From positions 1 through 53,817 of the forward strand of contig CAMJUL010000020.1 in the NCBI GenBank assembly GCA_946408995.1: DNA of 53,817 bases, read 5' to 3'. This document shows, in pieces, positions 44,889 to 53,761 of this stretch. How positions within the stretch are numbered: position 1 is the stretch's first letter; each line of letters begins with the position of its first letter. The notes under the pieces were generated by a model that made no database searches, was not told where the DNA came from, and worked only from the letters and a program-made list of their open reading frames with translations. This DNA comes from an uncultured Clostridia bacterium (GTDB lineage Bacteria > Bacillota > Clostridia > Christensenellales > Aristaeellaceae). Made by a program: the position numbers and the translations under genes.

Positions 44889-45874
44889 TGAGGAAAGTCG
44901 ATCGCGTCGAAGAAAACATCAGTGAGGAGATCAAGCGTCTGGGCGGGGAAACGGAAGCCTTCTCCAGGGCCCCATACGATGCCGTCAGCGCCGAAAGCGG
45001 CGGATATACGGATTATTCCTACTGGCGCTCCACCCTCAAAGCCTTCCGGACAAACAAGGCGGCCATGTTCTGCCTGTGCCTGCTGGTCCTGCTGCTTTCG
45101 TTCACGGTGATCCAGCCGCTTTTGCCCAACCAGCACGGGGATACCCAGATCCACTGGCTCGAAAACGGCCAGACGGACCGCAATCACCTGCCGGACGACA
45201 AGTTTATCTTCGGGACCAACTCCATTGGCCAGGACCTGTGGGCCCGGGTCTGGAGCGGGACGAGGACGAGCCTGTTCATAGGCCTGTGCGTGGCCGCGTG
45301 CAACGCGGCGATCGGCATCCTGGTGGGGGCTCTGTGGGGATATGTCCGCTCCCTGGACCGGTTCCTGACGGAGGTCTACAACGTCATCCACAATATCCCG
45401 AGGAACATTATCCTGATCCTTGTCTCCTACCTGGTCAAACCGGGCGTCGGGACCATCATTTTCGCCATGTGCGTGACCGGCTGGCTGCCCATGGCCCGGT
45501 TCATCCGCAACCAGATCGTGACCATCCGGGACCTGGAATACAACCTGGCCAGCCGCTGCCTTGGCACCCCCACGGGCAGGGTGATCACCAAGAACCTTTT
45601 GCCTTATCTGGTATCCGTCATCACCCTCCGGGTGGCCCTGGCGGTGCCCTCTGCCATCGGCAGCGAGGTGTTTCTGACCTATATCGGCCTGGGCCTGCCC
45701 GTGACCATCCCATCCCTTGGCAACCTGATCAACGAGGGCCGGGCGGTAATGATGGCGGCTTCATCCAGATACCAGCTGATCTTTCCGGCCATCGTGCTGT
45801 CGGTCATCACGATCTCCTTCTATGTGATCGGCAATTCCTTTGCGGACGCTGCCGATCCCAGGAACCATGTATAA
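44888..45874 (+). CDS. Oligopeptide-type ABC transporter permease C
   Basis: A 328-residue OppC/DppC permease. About 55 cytoplasmic residues precede the first helix (FRTNKAAMFCLCLLVLLLSF), the OppC N-domain pattern; FGTNSIGQDLWARVWSGTRT is the conserved FGTDxxGRD-like segment, and ASRCLGTPTGRVITKNLLP is the EAA loop. AAAAGGAGG precedes the ATG. Confidence 0.93.
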   Translation: MRKVDRVEENISEEIKRLGGETEAFSRAPYDAVSAESGGYTDYSYWRSTLKAFRTNKAAMFCLCLLVLLLSFTVIQPLLPNQHGDTQIHWLENGQTDRNHLPDDKFIFGTNSIGQDLWARVWSGTRTSLFIGLCVAACNAAIGILVGALWGYVRSLDRFLTEVYNVIHNIPRNIILILVSYLVKPGVGTIIFAMCVTGWLPMARFIRNQIVTIRDLEYNLASRCLGTPTGRVITKNLLPYLVSVITLRVALAVPSAIGSEVFLTYIGLGLPVTIPSLGNLINEGRAVMMAASSRYQLIFPAIVLSVITISFYVIGNSFADAADPRNHV

Positions 45875-45884
45875 GGAGGACAGG

Positions 45885-46961
45885 ATGGAAGAAAAAGAAG
45901 TGATTCTGTCCGTAAAAGACCTGGAGATCCAGTTCAGCCTCCGGGGCCAGGTGCTGACAGCGATCCGGGATGTGTCCCTGGACGTATACAAGGGGGAAAG
46001 CCTCGCCATTGTCGGGGAATCCGGTTCCGGCAAGTCGGTATTCACCAAATCCTTTATGGGCATGCTGGATAAAAACGGAAGGGTGACCAGAGGCCAGATC
46101 CTGTACAAGGGGAAGGACCTGGCCAAATACAAAACCAGCAAGGAATGGCGGGAGATCCGCGGCAAGGAGATCGCCATGGTGTTTCAGGACCCCATGACCT
46201 CCCTGAACCCGCTCAAAACCGTTGGAAAGCAGATCCGGGAGGCCATTGAGCTGCACCAGGGACTGCATGGCCGGGCCGCGAAGGAAAAGACCCTGGAGTA
46301 CCTCAGGGACGTGGACATTCCCTTGCCGGAGATGCGCTACAAGCAGTATCCGCACGAATTTTCAGGGGGGATGCGGCAGCGGGCCGTGATCGCGACGGCC
46401 ATGGCCTGCAACCCGGAGATCCTGATCTGCGACGAACCCACAACGGCCCTGGATGTGACCATTCAGGCACAGATCATCGAGCTGCTGAGGGAAATGCAGA
46501 AAAAGTACGCCCTGACCATCATCTATATTACCCATGACCTGGGCGTGGTGGCCAAGGTGGCAGACCGGGTGGCCGTCATGTACGCCGGCGACATTGTGGA
46601 GATCGGCACCAGCAACGAGGTGTTTTACAACGCGAAGCATCCCTATACCTGGGCGCTGCTGTCCTCCCTGCCGCAGCTTGGGGTCAAAGGGGAGCCTCTG
46701 TACGCCATCAACGGGACCCCGCCGAACCTTTTCAGGGAGATCAAGGGGGATGCCTACGCGCCCCGCAATCCCTATGCCCTGAAGATCGACTATGAGGCAA
46801 GACCGCCGTATTTCCAGATAAGCGAGACCCACAAGGCCCGTACCTGGCTGCTGGACGGGCGCGCGCCCCATACCGCGCCGCCGGCCGCCATCGAACGGAT
46901 GCTGTCCAAATGGAAGGAGGTGGGGACGCTTGAGCGCGGAAGCGAAACAGAAAATCCTTGA
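45885..46961 (+). CDS. Oligopeptide-type ABC transporter ATPase D
   Basis: A 358-residue OppD/DppD ATPase with Walker [10 protein letters not shown], signature [16 protein letters not shown], Walker [14 protein letters not shown], and [20 protein letters not shown]. The OppD C-terminal extension is present, but the usual iron-sulfur cysteine motif (CxxxxPxCxxxxP) is not: the region reads [20 protein letters not shown] with no cysteine. AAGGAGG precedes the ATG at 45885. It overlaps oppF by 32 bases. Confidence 0.93.
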   Translation: MEEKEVILSVKDLEIQFSLRGQVLTAIRDVSLDVYKGESLAIVGESGSGKSVFTKSFMGMLDKNGRVTRGQILYKGKDLAKYKTSKEWREIRGKEIAMVFQDPMTSLNPLKTVGKQIREAIELHQGLHGRAAKEKTLEYLRDVDIPLPEMRYKQYPHEFSGGMRQRAVIATAMACNPEILICDEPTTALDVTIQAQIIELLREMQKKYALTIIYITHDLGVVAKVADRVAVMYAGDIVEIGTSNEVFYNAKHPYTWALLSSLPQLGVKGEPLYAINGTPPNLFREIKGDAYAPRNPYALKIDYEARPPYFQISETHKARTWLLDGRAPHTAPPAAIERMLSKWKEVGTLERGSETENP

Positions 46962-47874
46962 GGTTCGGGACATCCATGTGGTTTTCGGAAAGGGCCGGCG
47001 GAAATTCGAGGCGATCAAAGGGGTTTCCTTTGACATCTACAAGGGGGAGACCTTTGGCCTGGTCGGCGAATCCGGTTCCGGGAAGACCACCATCGGACGG
47101 GCCATCATCCGGATCAACCCCATCACCTCGGGGGAGATCCTCTATCATGGCAAACGGATCAGCGGCCGGATCGACCGTGAAACGAACCGGACGCTGATCA
47201 GGAACATCCAGATGATCTTTCAGGATCCCATGGCTTCCCTCAACGAGCGGGCGAAGGTGGATTACATCGTTTCAGAAGGGCTGTACAACATCAAGGGCTT
47301 CAGCACGGAGGAGGAACGCCGGCAGAAGGTCCGCAAGGCCATGCTGGACGTGGGACTTCCGCCGGAATTCGCCACACGCTTCCCCCATGAGTTCTCGGGA
47401 GGCCAGCGTCAGCGCATCGGCATCGCAAGAACGCTGATCATGAATCCGGAACTGGTCATCGCGGACGAGCCCATCTCCGCCCTGGACGTGTCCATCCGGG
47501 CCCAGGTGCTGAACTTGCTGATGGAGCTGCAGAAGCAATACGGGCTGACCTATCTGTTTATCGCCCACGATCTTTCCATCATGCGGTTCATCACGAACCG
47601 TCTCGCCGTGATCTACAAAGGCAAGATCGTGGAACTCGGGGAAACGGAGGAGATCTTCAAAAACCCGCTGCATCCCTATACCCGCGCCCTGATCTCCGCG
47701 ATCCCGCAGCCGGATCCCCTGACCGAAAGGGACAGAAAGGTGTACCGGTACGACCCTTCGGTGCATTCCTATGGGCAACGGGCTCCGGAATGGCTTCGAG
47801 CGGGGGAAAACCATTTTGTGCTCGCGACCCCGGAAGAACTGGAGGCCTGGGGGAAGGAAGCGCTCCGGGGATAG
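46930..47874 (+). CDS. Oligopeptide-type ABC transporter ATPase F
   Basis: A 314-residue OppF/DppF ATPase with Walker [10 protein letters not shown], signature [15 protein letters not shown], Walker [15 protein letters not shown] and [21 protein letters not shown]. Starts with TTG at 46930, supported by AAGGAGG 9 bases upstream inside oppD. Like its partner it lacks the C-terminal cysteine motif. The 47875-47991 gap that follows has no clear terminator, so the next two genes are probably in the same transcript. Confidence 0.93.
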   Translation: MSAEAKQKILEVRDIHVVFGKGRRKFEAIKGVSFDIYKGETFGLVGESGSGKTTIGRAIIRINPITSGEILYHGKRISGRIDRETNRTLIRNIQMIFQDPMASLNERAKVDYIVSEGLYNIKGFSTEEERRQKVRKAMLDVGLPPEFATRFPHEFSGGQRQRIGIARTLIMNPELVIADEPISALDVSIRAQVLNLLMELQKQYGLTYLFIAHDLSIMRFITNRLAVIYKGKIVELGETEEIFKNPLHPYTRALISAIPQPDPLTERDRKVYRYDPSVHSYGQRAPEWLRAGENHFVLATPEELEAWGKEALRG

Positions 47875-47991
47875 GGGGATGCCTGAGGACCCCCGGACGG
47901 GAAAAAGAAACAAAAACGGCGCTGTCCCCGCTGAACGCTCCGGAAGGACGCGGGCGGGCGGACAGGGAACCAGACGAACGGAGGAAAGCAT

Positions 47992-48837
47992 ATGCTGTTG
48001 GGCGGAACGGTAGCGGGCTATGACGGCAGCGTCCGGGATTGGGAGAGGCTGCTGGCGTTATCCGGTTTCAGGGCGGTGACGGCCCCCTTCAATTACAAGA
48101 CCCCGGAGGACACCATCCGGGAGTTCTGCGCGGCGGCCAAACGGCAGAATGCCGTGATCGCCGAAGCGGGCGTATGGAACAATCCCCTGGACCCGGACGG
48201 GGAAAAGGCTGCGGCGGCGATGGCCTACGCCAAGGAACAGCTGGCCCTGGCGGACAGATGGGGGATCCCCTGCTGCGTCAACATCGTGGGCAGCGCCGGC
48301 GGCGCGGCCTGGGACGGAGCGGATCGGAACAATTATACAGAGGAGACCTATGAACGCATTGTCCAAAGCATCCGGGAGATCCTGGATGAGGTGCAGCCAA
48401 AGCGGGCCTTTTACTGCATCGAGCCCATGCCCTGGATGATCCCGGACGGACCGGACGAGTACCTTGCCCTGATCAGGGACGTGGACCGGAAGCAGTTTGC
48501 CGTACACATGGACTTTGTCAACATGATCAACAGCCCAAGACGCGCCCTGGCGCCCGAACGGTTTATCCGGGAGTGTTTCGAAAAGCTGGGTCCCTACATC
48601 AAAAGCACGCATATCAAGGACAGCAGGCTTCATCCGACCAGGCTGACGGCCATTTTGGAGGAATGCTCCCCGGGGGAGGGAAGCCTGGATTTCAGGGAGG
48701 TCCTGTCCATTATCGACCGGTACCTGCCCAAGGACGCGCCGGTGCTCCTGGAGCACATGCGCACCTTTGAAGAATACCGGAAGGCCTATGCCGTCCTGGA
48801 GGAGCAGGCCGGGCTTGCAGGTGTCGCAATCCGATAA
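47992..48837 (+). CDS. Xylose-isomerase-like TIM-barrel sugar isomerase/epimerase
   Basis: A 281-residue AP-endonuclease-2/xylose-isomerase-like barrel. Metal ligands expected in this family are seen in CIEPMPW (Glu), HMDFVNM (Asp after His) and KSTHIKD (His). Such enzymes isomerise or epimerise ketoses, inositols or sugar acids; the substrate is unknown. GGAGGAAAGCAT precedes the ATG. It follows oppF and is 42 bases ahead of the SDR gene, pointing to catabolism of an imported sugar-like ligand. Confidence 0.85.
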   Translation: MLLGGTVAGYDGSVRDWERLLALSGFRAVTAPFNYKTPEDTIREFCAAAKRQNAVIAEAGVWNNPLDPDGEKAAAAMAYAKEQLALADRWGIPCCVNIVGSAGGAAWDGADRNNYTEETYERIVQSIREILDEVQPKRAFYCIEPMPWMIPDGPDEYLALIRDVDRKQFAVHMDFVNMINSPRRALAPERFIRECFEKLGPYIKSTHIKDSRLHPTRLTAILEECSPGEGSLDFREVLSIIDRYLPKDAPVLLEHMRTFEEYRKAYAVLEEQAGLAGVAIR

Positions 48838-48879
48838 AACGACCGCGGGCACGCTGTGTGTCCGGGGAAGAGGCATACG

Positions 48880-49632
48880 ATGTATCAGGTAAAAGGAAAG
48901 TGGGCGCTGATCACCGGGGCGTCCAGAGGGATCGGATATCTGACGGCCCGGTTTATGGCGGAGCAGGGCTGCAACCTGATCCTGCACAGCCGGAAGGCGG
49001 CGCATACGGAGAAGGTCCTTGCCGAGGTACGGGCCATGGGGGTGGAGGCACGCGCGGTCTTTGCAGACCTGAACGACCTGAAGGACGTGGAAAGAATGCT
49101 CCGGGAGATCGACGCGATGGGGATGGACGTGGACATCGTCCTGAACAACGCCGGCCTTCAGATCGCCTACCGGACGGCCTGGCTGGAGACTCCTCCGGAG
49201 GATTATTCGGTCAGTTTCAACGTCAACACCATCGCGCCGATGATGATCTGCTACCATTTCCTGCCGGGGATGATCCGGCGGGGAAGCGGCAGGATCGTCA
49301 ATACCACCAGCGGGATCCGTCTGGAGCCCCAGCAGGCGGGGTATTCCGCCAGCAAGGCTGCGCTGGACAAGGTGACCATTGATTTGGGTTCCACGGTCGA
49401 GGGAACGGATGTGCTGATCAACCTGACGGACCCGGGCTGGTGCAGGACGGATCTTGGCGGCCCCCATGCCCCCAACGCGCCGGAAAGCGCGATCCCCGGC
49501 ATCGTCGCCGGGGTGTTCGTGGACGACGGAAAATCCGGCCGGTTCCTGGGCGCCCAGCATTTCGCGGGGCTGACCCTGGAGGAAACCGTCCGGAAGGCCG
49601 AACGGGAGTTTGACAGCCCCTATGGGAAATAA
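48880..49632 (+). CDS. SDR family oxidoreductase
   Basis: A 250-residue short-chain dehydrogenase. NAD(P) motif TGASRGIG at about 13-20, NNAG near 90-93, and the catalytic Ser (NTTSG) followed by YSASKAA. It oxidises or reduces an alcohol/ketone, probably a sugar or polyol related to the neighbouring isomerase. GAAGAGG is 7 bases before the ATG at 48880; an in-frame start at 48856 is less likely. Last gene of the opp operon, before a large inverted repeat. Confidence 0.9.
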   Translation: MYQVKGKWALITGASRGIGYLTARFMAEQGCNLILHSRKAAHTEKVLAEVRAMGVEARAVFADLNDLKDVERMLREIDAMGMDVDIVLNNAGLQIAYRTAWLETPPEDYSVSFNVNTIAPMMICYHFLPGMIRRGSGRIVNTTSGIRLEPQQAGYSASKAALDKVTIDLGSTVEGTDVLINLTDPGWCRTDLGGPHAPNAPESAIPGIVAGVFVDDGKSGRFLGAQHFAGLTLEETVRKAEREFDSPYGK

Positions 49633-49649
49633 GCGTCAAGAAACCGCAC

Positions 49650-49689
49650 GCATTCGCCCCGCCGGGATTTGACAAGGCGGGGCGAATGC
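49650..49689. terminator. 14-bp inverted repeat between the opp operon and pulA
   Basis: Perfect arms GCATTCGCCCCGCC (49650-49663) and GGCGGGGCGAATGC (49676-49689), 12-base loop, no T run. It may be a weak terminator or an operator, because the pulA -35 lies in its loop. Confidence 0.6.
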
Positions 49690-49697
49690 TGTATCCT
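49669..49697 (+). promoter_or_regulatory. Promoter of pulA
   Basis: Perfect TTGACA in the loop of the inverted repeat, 17-base spacer formed largely by its right arm, then TATCCT. Leader about 95 bases. Confidence 0.7.
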
Positions 49698-49797
49698 TAT
49701 ATCCATAGAAAGCATCCATAGGGGCGGCCGCAAGCGTAAGGTGTGGACGCGCGTTCTTCTTTCGGTTCGGCCGCGGGTTTCAAGGAGGGACATGGGT

Positions 49798-52383
49798 ATG
49801 AGGAAAACGGTGAGCCTTTTTCTGTCTCTGCTGCTGGCGTTTCTTCCCCTTTTCGGGACGTATGGAGAAGAGGCCGCCCCATCTGAGGAGGGGGTGAACC
49901 GCTTGACGTTTTACTGGAACGGGAACGGCACGGACCTGGCCAAATGCGATATGTGGATCTGGATGCCTGGGGCGGAGGGACACGGCTATTTGTTTGAGGA
50001 ATGTCCTTACGGCGGGAAGGTGTCCCTGGAGGTGCCAAAAGGGGTGGATCAGGTGGGCTTTATTGTGCGGACCGGCTGCTCCGACCCGGGAGGAAGCGCC
50101 TGGGGGAACGCATCCAAGGACTATGAGGCGGACCGGTTTGCGCTTGTAACGGGCGCAAACTGCGAGATCTACCTGCGCAGCGGCGAAGGAGACCAGTATA
50201 CCAGCGCCGACGGGGGACAGACCCTGGAGGCGATCCGGGAGTTTACCCTGGCGGCCATTCAGTCCACCCGCGAGATCCGGTATACGGTATCCCCCTCGGT
50301 GCGCCTGACCGGGACGGCGCAGGTCAGGGTATACTGCGACGGGGAAGAAGTAGGCGTTGAAAAAATATCGAGCCTGAACAACAAGGTGATCACCGGGGTT
50401 GTGACGGTGGACAGGGATGTGGATCTGACGAAAAAGTGGGAAATGGAAATCGAAGGCTACGGCAGGACCGTATGCGTGCCGACCGCGGTTTTTGATACCG
50501 CCGAATTCAGGGAGAGCTGTCTTTATGACGGGAACGACCTGGGGGCCACGCTCCATGGGGAGGAAACCACCTTCAAGGTCTGGGCCCCGACGGCGGACAG
50601 GGTACAGCTGAACCTGTTTGAAGCAGGGGACGGCGTGCCTGCCTATGCCCGGATGGATATGGAGCGGGGGGAGAAGGGGGTCTGGACGCTGACCGCGCCC
50701 TGCGGGAGCGGGACCTATTATACCTATTCGGTCACAACGGCCTTGGGCACCCAGGAGGCGGTGGACCCTTACGCGCGGGCGGCCGGGGTGAACGGGGACA
50801 GAGGCATGGTGGTGGACCTTGCATCCACGGACCCGGAGGGCTTCCGGGAGGAAGGGTTCGAGCCGGCCATCCGGACCTATCGGGACGCGGTGGTTTGGGA
50901 GGTCCATGTCCGGGACTTTTCCATAGCGGATCCCATGTCCGCGTACCCGGGCAAGTACCTGGCCTTCACCGAGACGGGACATGTCAACGCCGCGGGGGAG
51001 AAAATCGGCGTGGATTATTTAAAGGACCTGGGGGTCACCCACGTCCATCTTCAGCCGGTGTTTGACTATGCCACGGTGGATGAGGCGGCTCAGGAAAAGG
51101 CACAGTACAACTGGGGCTACGACCCCAAGAATTACAACGTGCCGGAGGGCAGCTATTCCACGGATCCTTTTCATGGGGAAACGCGGATCTGCGAGTTCAA
51201 GCGGATGGTGCAGGCCCTTCACCGGGCCGGTATCGGTGTGGTGATGGACGTGGTGTACAATCATACCTGGTCCCTGGATTCGGCCCTGAACCGCATTGTG
51301 CCCTATTACTATTACCGGTGGCAGCAGAACGGGGATCCCTCGAACGGTTCGGGGTGCGGGAACGAGACCGCATCCGAGCGGGAAATGTTCAGGAAATACA
51401 TGGTGGACAGCGTCCTGTATTGGCTGGAGGAGTACCGTGTGGACGGGTTCCGTTTTGACCTGATGGCATTGCATGACCTGGAGACCATGCAGGCCATCGA
51501 ACAGGCGGTGCACGAGAAGGCGCCCAAGACGCTTTTGTACGGGGAAGGCTGGACCGGAGGCACCTCGGCGCTGAAGGCGAACCGTCAGACCAGCCAGACC
51601 AACCTGAAATATCTTTCGGCCACGCAGGGCGCGGCCGGAGGCATCGCGGTGTTCAACGACGTCATCCGGGACGGCCTGAAGGGCAGCGTTTTTGGCAGGA
51701 CGGACCGGGGCTACATCAGCGGAGCGGTCAACAAGACCACGGCGGCCCGCGTCGTATTCGGCCTGACCGGCGCTTCCTCGTCCGGGGCGGCCTGGAAGGC
51801 CCAGGATGCCATGGTGGTCAATTACATGTCCTCCCATGACAACCACACCCTCTGGGACAAGCTGGCGCTGTCCAATCCGGACGCGTCCGACGCGGCAAGG
51901 GCGTCCATGGTCCGTCTGGGGGCCGGGGCGGTGATGCTGTCCCAGGGCATGGTGTTTTTCCTGGCAGGGGAGGAGATGCTCCGCACCAAGCTGGGAGAGG
52001 AAAACAGTTATAAAAGCCCGGACAGCGTCAATCACCTGGATTGGGAGTCGCTGGAAACCGGAAGCCTCGCCAAAGAAACGTCGGAGTATTACCGGCAGCT
52101 GATCAGGATGCGTAAAGAAAACACCTTCCTGACGGATCCGGATATCCTCGCGGATTGCGAGATCCTTTCAGGACAGGTGATCCATGTGCGCTATCTGCGG
52201 GGGGACCGCCTTGAGGGGGAGGCCTGGCTGAATCCGAACCCGGCGCCCTTCAGCGCGGAGATGGGCTTGGAAAACGGCAGGGTGCTTTTGAAGGGGGAGG
52301 ACTTCCCAAGGGAGGAACGCGTCAGCCGTGGGCAGCAGGTCCTGATCCCCGCGGGATGCATCCTGGTGACCAAAGCGGAATAA
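49798..52383 (+). CDS. pulA: Secreted type I pullulanase with CBM41
   Basis: An 861-residue GH13 debranching enzyme hydrolysing alpha-1,6 links of pullulan and starch dextrins. Signal peptide ~1-23, CBM41 starch-binding domain at about 34-136, a linker/Ig-like part, a CBM48 domain around FKVWAPTADRVQL, then the barrel: YNWGYDP at 437-443 (type I signature), DVVYNH at 484-489, nucleophile Asp554 in DGFRFDL, acid/base Glu583 in YGEGW, and Asp681 in SHDNH. No cell-wall anchor or lipobox is visible. The ATG at 49798 has AAGGAGG at 9 bases; the one at 49792 is too close. The only clearly exported polysaccharide-degrading enzyme here. Confidence 0.96.
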   Translation: MRKTVSLFLSLLLAFLPLFGTYGEEAAPSEEGVNRLTFYWNGNGTDLAKCDMWIWMPGAEGHGYLFEECPYGGKVSLEVPKGVDQVGFIVRTGCSDPGGSAWGNASKDYEADRFALVTGANCEIYLRSGEGDQYTSADGGQTLEAIREFTLAAIQSTREIRYTVSPSVRLTGTAQVRVYCDGEEVGVEKISSLNNKVITGVVTVDRDVDLTKKWEMEIEGYGRTVCVPTAVFDTAEFRESCLYDGNDLGATLHGEETTFKVWAPTADRVQLNLFEAGDGVPAYARMDMERGEKGVWTLTAPCGSGTYYTYSVTTALGTQEAVDPYARAAGVNGDRGMVVDLASTDPEGFREEGFEPAIRTYRDAVVWEVHVRDFSIADPMSAYPGKYLAFTETGHVNAAGEKIGVDYLKDLGVTHVHLQPVFDYATVDEAAQEKAQYNWGYDPKNYNVPEGSYSTDPFHGETRICEFKRMVQALHRAGIGVVMDVVYNHTWSLDSALNRIVPYYYYRWQQNGDPSNGSGCGNETASEREMFRKYMVDSVLYWLEEYRVDGFRFDLMALHDLETMQAIEQAVHEKAPKTLLYGEGWTGGTSALKANRQTSQTNLKYLSATQGAAGGIAVFNDVIRDGLKGSVFGRTDRGYISGAVNKTTAARVVFGLTGASSSGAAWKAQDAMVVNYMSSHDNHTLWDKLALSNPDASDAARASMVRLGAGAVMLSQGMVFFLAGEEMLRTKLGEENSYKSPDSVNHLDWESLETGSLAKETSEYYRQLIRMRKENTFLTDPDILADCEILSGQVIHVRYLRGDRLEGEAWLNPNPAPFSAEMGLENGRVLLKGEDFPREERVSRGQQVLIPAGCILVTKAE

Positions 52384-52403
52384 GCCCCTAACGGGGCTTA
52401 TTC
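52378..52403. terminator. Shared bidirectional terminator of pulA and tatC
   Basis: GAATAAGCCCC and GGGGCTTATTC with a 4-base loop. Each arm contains the stop codon of one gene (pulA TAA on plus, tatC TAA on minus). Confidence 0.75.
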
Positions 52404-53171
52404 TCTATCCCGGGGCCGGGTCAGACGGGACACCAGGATGCTGATCTCATACAACAGGCACAGGGGGACGCCCAAAGCGATCTGGGAAACCACGTCCGGC
52501 GGAGTCAGCAGGGCAGCCAGGAAGAAAATGGCCAGGATCACATACTTGCGTTTGGAGGCCAGCATCCGATGGTCCGTCCAGCCCATGCGGGTGGTCAGAT
52601 ACAGCGCGATGGGAAGCTGGAAGGCGAGCCCAAAGGGGATAATGAACCCGAACAGGAAGCCGACATACTTGTCAATGGATAAAAGCGGGGTCGCCAGCTG
52701 TTCGCCCGCCACCAGGAAAAAGTCCACGGCAAGGGCGTAAACGCCCAGATAGCAGAAGGTGATCCCGGCCAGGAAAAGCAAAAGCGCCAGAAAGAACAGA
52801 AGACGGAACTGGCGATTTTCCTTGGGGTACAGGGCGGGCTTGATGAAGCCCCAGACCTGCCAGACGATGACAGGACTGGCCAGAACCACGGCCGCGATCA
52901 GGGCCACTTTGAACTTGGTCACCAGCGCCTCGGACATGGCGGTGTAGATGATCTGTACGCCCCGGGCCTGGATGGGGCCGATGATCCAGTTCATCAGGGG
53001 ATCAATGGCCAAATAGAAGACCAACAGGAAGGCCGCCGCGACGGCGGCGGCGGAAATGACCAGCACCTTGCGAAGCGCCAGCAAATGGGAAAGCAGCGAG
53101 GCGCGCGCTTCCGCGGGGGAAGAAGCCTCCTCCGGTGTGGAGACTTCCGGGGAAAGATTGTCCTGTTTCAT
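52398..53171 (-). CDS. tatC: Sec-independent protein translocase subunit TatC
   Basis: A 257-residue, six-helix core of the Tat pathway, which exports folded proteins. Conserved parts are VWQVWGFIKPALYPKENR and LLTPPDVVSQ. In the N-terminal motif usually read HLxELR, this protein has HLLALR: the glutamate equivalent to E. coli Glu15, a twin-arginine-binding residue, is Ala; the second key glutamate (in YPKEN) is kept. About 30 polar residues precede the motif. AAGG is 7 bases before the ATG, 2 bases after tatA. Confidence 0.95.
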   Translation of the reverse strand: MKQDNLSPEVSTPEEASSPAEARASLLSHLLALRKVLVISAAAVAAAFLLVFYLAIDPLMNWIIGPIQARGVQIIYTAMSEALVTKFKVALIAAVVLASPVIVWQVWGFIKPALYPKENRQFRLLFFLALLLFLAGITFCYLGVYALAVDFFLVAGEQLATPLLSIDKYVGFLFGFIIPFGLAFQLPIALYLTTRMGWTDHRMLASKRKYVILAIFFLAALLTPPDVVSQIALGVPLCLLYEISILVSRLTRPRDRE

Positions 53172-53173
53172 TT

Positions 53174-53347
53174 TCAGGCCTTGTCATCCCCGTCATTTTC
53201 CTGTTGGGGATCGTCGTCCTTGACTTCTTTTTTGAAATCCTTGATGCTTTTTCCCAGGGCTTTTCCGACCCCGCCAAGCTTTCCCGCCCCGAACAGGACC
53301 AGGGCAAGAACGACAAGCAGCAAAATCTCAGTGGTTCCAAGACGCAT
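53174..53347 (-). CDS. tatA: Sec-independent protein translocase subunit TatA
   Basis: A 57-residue protein: short helix (LGTTEILLLVVLALVLFG), hinge GAGKLGG, amphipathic helix (VGKALGKSIKDFKKEV) and an acidic tail, the full TatA plan. AGGAGG is 8 bases before the ATG. It lies between tatB and tatC, 2 bases before tatC, and forms the pore-like assembly of the Tat pathway. Confidence 0.93.
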   Translation of the reverse strand: MRLGTTEILLLVVLALVLFGAGKLGGVGKALGKSIKDFKKEVKDDDPQQENDGDDKA

Positions 53348-53369
53348 CGTGTATTCCTCCTAAACCGGA

Positions 53370-53678
53370 TCAGGGTTTTTTGACGCCTGATTCTTTTTTG
53401 ATTTCGTCCAGGTTCTTTTTCAATTCCTTGGAGGCGGTCTTCAGGTCCGCGGAGAGGTCGCTTTCCCGGAGGGTGCTGTCGATCTCCTTCTGGACGGATT
53501 GGGTCTCCTCCATGATCTCGTCCAGGCCCAGTTCGTCCCGGACCTCCCGGATCATACGGCGGATGTATTTGACGCACCGGCCAAGCCAGCGGGCCACCTT
53601 GGGAAGATCCTTTGGACCCACCACCAGGAAGGCGACAAGCAGCAGCAGGATCAGCTCAGCAAAACCGATATTGAACAC
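53370..53678 (-). CDS. tatB: Twin-arginine translocase subunit TatB (TatA/B family)
   Basis: A 102-residue protein with an N-terminal helix, the GPKDLPKVARWLG hinge typical of TatB, and a long amphipathic, charged helix to the end. Length and the GPKDLP motif separate it from the TatA at 53174, so this operon has the three-part TatABC layout instead of the TatAC pair common in Firmicutes. Start is GTG at 53678 with AAAGGAGG 7 bases upstream. Confidence 0.9.
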   Translation of the reverse strand: MFNIGFAELILLLLVAFLVVGPKDLPKVARWLGRCVKYIRRMIREVRDELGLDEIMEETQSVQKEIDSTLRESDLSADLKTASKELKKNLDEIKKESGVKKP

Positions 53679-53701
53679 GCGGCCGCCTCCTTTCGGAAAC
53701 C

Positions 53702-53730
53702 ATTATAAACAAACCCGGAAGGTTTTTCAA
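53702..53730 (-). promoter_or_regulatory. Promoter of the tat operon
   Basis: Minus-strand TTGAAA, 17-base spacer, TATAAT, 24 bases before the GTG start. Confidence 0.82.
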
Positions 53731-53761
53731 GGGATAAAGCGCGGACGCCTTCCAGGACGGT

